This document shows positions 6,530 through 7,044 of a DNA stretch of 7,044 bases, piece after piece. Source of the DNA: Planctomycetota bacterium (lineage in GTDB: Bacteria; Planctomycetota; Phycisphaerae; Phycisphaerales; SM1A02); the NCBI GenBank assembly GCA_027295365.1, contig JAPULD010000149.1:1-7044 (forward strand). Direction: 5' to 3'. The stretch's first letter is position 1, and every line of letters starts with the position of its first letter. A program made the translations under genes and the position numbers. The notes beneath the pieces were generated by a model that worked only from the letters and a program-made list of their open reading frames with translations, did not search any database and was not told where the DNA came from.

Positions 6530-6598
6530 TTGCCTCAACGAGAGTCAGATGACTGAGATATTCCATTTTTCATGACTTTCCTGGCGATTGGTGAAATT

Positions 6599-6626
6599 AT
6601 TCCTAAAATGAACGGGTAATTCCTAA
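6599..6626 (+). promoter_or_regulatory. Spaced direct repeat ATTCCTAA, 20-base period
   Basis: Two exact 8-base copies at 6599-6606 and 6619-6626 lie in the same orientation, 76-103 bases before the start at 6702. A 20-base period places them on nearly the same face of the helix, as in sites for regulators that bind as tandem dimers. TAAAAT at 6604-6609 resembles a -10 box but has no matching -35. Confidence 0.35.
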
Positions 6627-6664
6627 GGGCGGCAGATGTAGTTTGTGATCGAACGCTGAATCTG

Positions 6665-6676
6665 CGGATCGATCCG
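6665..6676. promoter_or_regulatory. Perfect 12-bp palindrome CGGATCGATCCG
   Basis: The self-complementary 12-mer lies 25 bases upstream of ATG 6702, just before its ribosome binding site. It could be an operator or a small leader structure. A loopless palindrome favours protein binding to DNA over an RNA hairpin. Chance cannot be excluded. Confidence 0.3.
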
Positions 6677-6691
6677 ACCCTGCATCATCCT

Positions 6692-6696
6692 GGAGG
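6692..6696 (+). promoter_or_regulatory. Ribosome binding site GGAGG for the 6702 gene
   Basis: GGAGG with a 5-base spacer to ATG 6702. It selects this start and supports the reality of a gene that is otherwise open-ended in the window. Confidence 0.75.
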
Positions 6697-6701
6697 TCCT
6701 G

Positions 6702-7044
6702 ATGCATTTGAAATTCAAGCAATTGATCGCGACCCTCGCCTTGGTCATCACTACGTCAAGCCTGCAGGGGGGCGTGCGCGATGTACAAATCAAGAAAGTA
6801 CACTTCAGCTCGGGCATTGTCACACTTGTCAACCTCGGCTCCACGACTCAGAGCCTGTCAAATTACCAGCTTTGCACGGCGGATGAGAACCAGGTTCTTA
6901 TCTACTCCATATTTGGGTTCGGCTCCAAATCGATCCTCGCCGGCGGTGAGTTTTTCATTCACTTCAACAACGATGCTCCCATCGCCTCGGACTCGATCAA
7001 CGTGAGTTCCATCGGTTCCGTCGCGACTCCGCTCGATCGTGGGC
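6702..7044 (+). CDS. N-terminal part of an exported lamin-tail-domain-like protein (3' end outside window)
   Basis: The frame is open from ATG 6702 to the window end (114 residues) behind a strong GGAGG. Residues 1 to about 24 (MHLKFKQLIATLALVITTSS) form a signal peptide; the exact cleavage point is unclear. What follows, 'VQIKKVHFSSGIVTLVNLGS' then TTQSLSNYQLCT and ILAGGEFFIHFNN, has the layout of a lamin-tail domain: a strand with an interaction statement (V.LVNLG), 'LSNYQLC' in place of the usual 'LSGWQL', then 'L.AGGEF' before an aromatic strand. Lamin-tail domains are beta-sandwiches found in many exported bacterial proteins, often beside nucleases or cell-surface modules. The assignment is by motif pattern only, and the downstream domains are unknown. 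Confidence 0.75.
   Translation, partial: MHLKFKQLIATLALVITTSSLQGGVRDVQIKKVHFSSGIVTLVNLGSTTQSLSNYQLCTADENQVLIYSIFGFGSKSILAGGEFFIHFNNDAPIASDSINVSSIGSVATPLDRG

Larger units (their letters stand above)
6277..6701. other. Gene-poor region, AT-richer than the flanking genes
   Basis: About 425 bases hold no convincing gene. They contain a doubtful minus-strand ORF (6338-6529), a spaced direct repeat (6599-6626) and a 12-bp palindrome (6665-6676), each listed separately. Base composition is visibly less GC-rich than the large coding regions, as expected for intergenic or eroded sequence. Confidence 0.55.

Noticed and set aside
6781..7005. 74-residue plus-strand ORF
   Set aside because: It is a shifted frame inside the lamin-tail-like gene, which has the ribosome binding site, signal peptide and domain pattern.

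Overview
The window looks like a fragment of a planctomycete-type chromosome, most likely Phycisphaerae or a relative. This is an inference from gene style. The genes encode exported FG-GAP/VCBS beta-propeller proteins, a CRTAC1-like ASPIC/UnbV lipoprotein, and a C-terminal module with an 'NWGPCP...C' motif followed by one dockerin-like EF-hand loop and 'VADLL', which is typical of secreted proteins in that group. No rRNA, tRNA, CRISPR array or intact mobile element was seen.

Layout. Positions 1-296 hold the 3' end of an exported protein. A tandem paralogue follows at 338-2881 on the same strand, 41 bases downstream. It is complete and combines a signal peptide, a right-handed beta-helix with a ladder of cysteines, a seven-bladed FG-GAP propeller and the same C-terminal EF-hand module. 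Converging on it, 34 bases away, a long minus-strand gene runs from 5435 to 2916. It encodes a lipoprotein with an N-terminal mixed alpha/beta domain, seven VCBS/FG-GAP blades and a C-terminal ASPIC/UnbV domain. The minus-strand frame is continuous except for a single TGA at 3578-3576. From about 5436 onward the sequence is less dense. There is a roughly 290-base intergenic stretch with palindromes, two small overlapping ORFs (5729-6028 and 6025-6276, sharing ATGA), about 425 bases with only a doubtful small minus-strand ORF, and finally the start of an exported protein resembling a lamin-tail domain (6702 to the window end).

Main observation. The in-frame TGA in the CRTAC1-like gene lies between propeller blades 6 and 7. 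Starting 20 bases downstream is the loop of a perfect 7-bp stem with a 6-nt apical loop (3562-3543, minus strand) that has G at loop position 2. That spacing and loop fit the general rules for a bacterial SECIS element. Recoding would give a selenocysteine at residue 620 in a Sec-Thr-Cys (UxC) motif and restore a full propeller plus ASPIC/UnbV domain. I propose that this is a selenoprotein of the CRTAC1/ASPIC family. The competing explanations are a nonsense mutation, a sequencing error, or a separate downstream gene restarting at GTG 3554 behind a GGAGGG. They cannot be excluded from this window alone.

The genes are linked mainly by cell location, since all the larger products are predicted to be exported. 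Nothing here shows a shared pathway.
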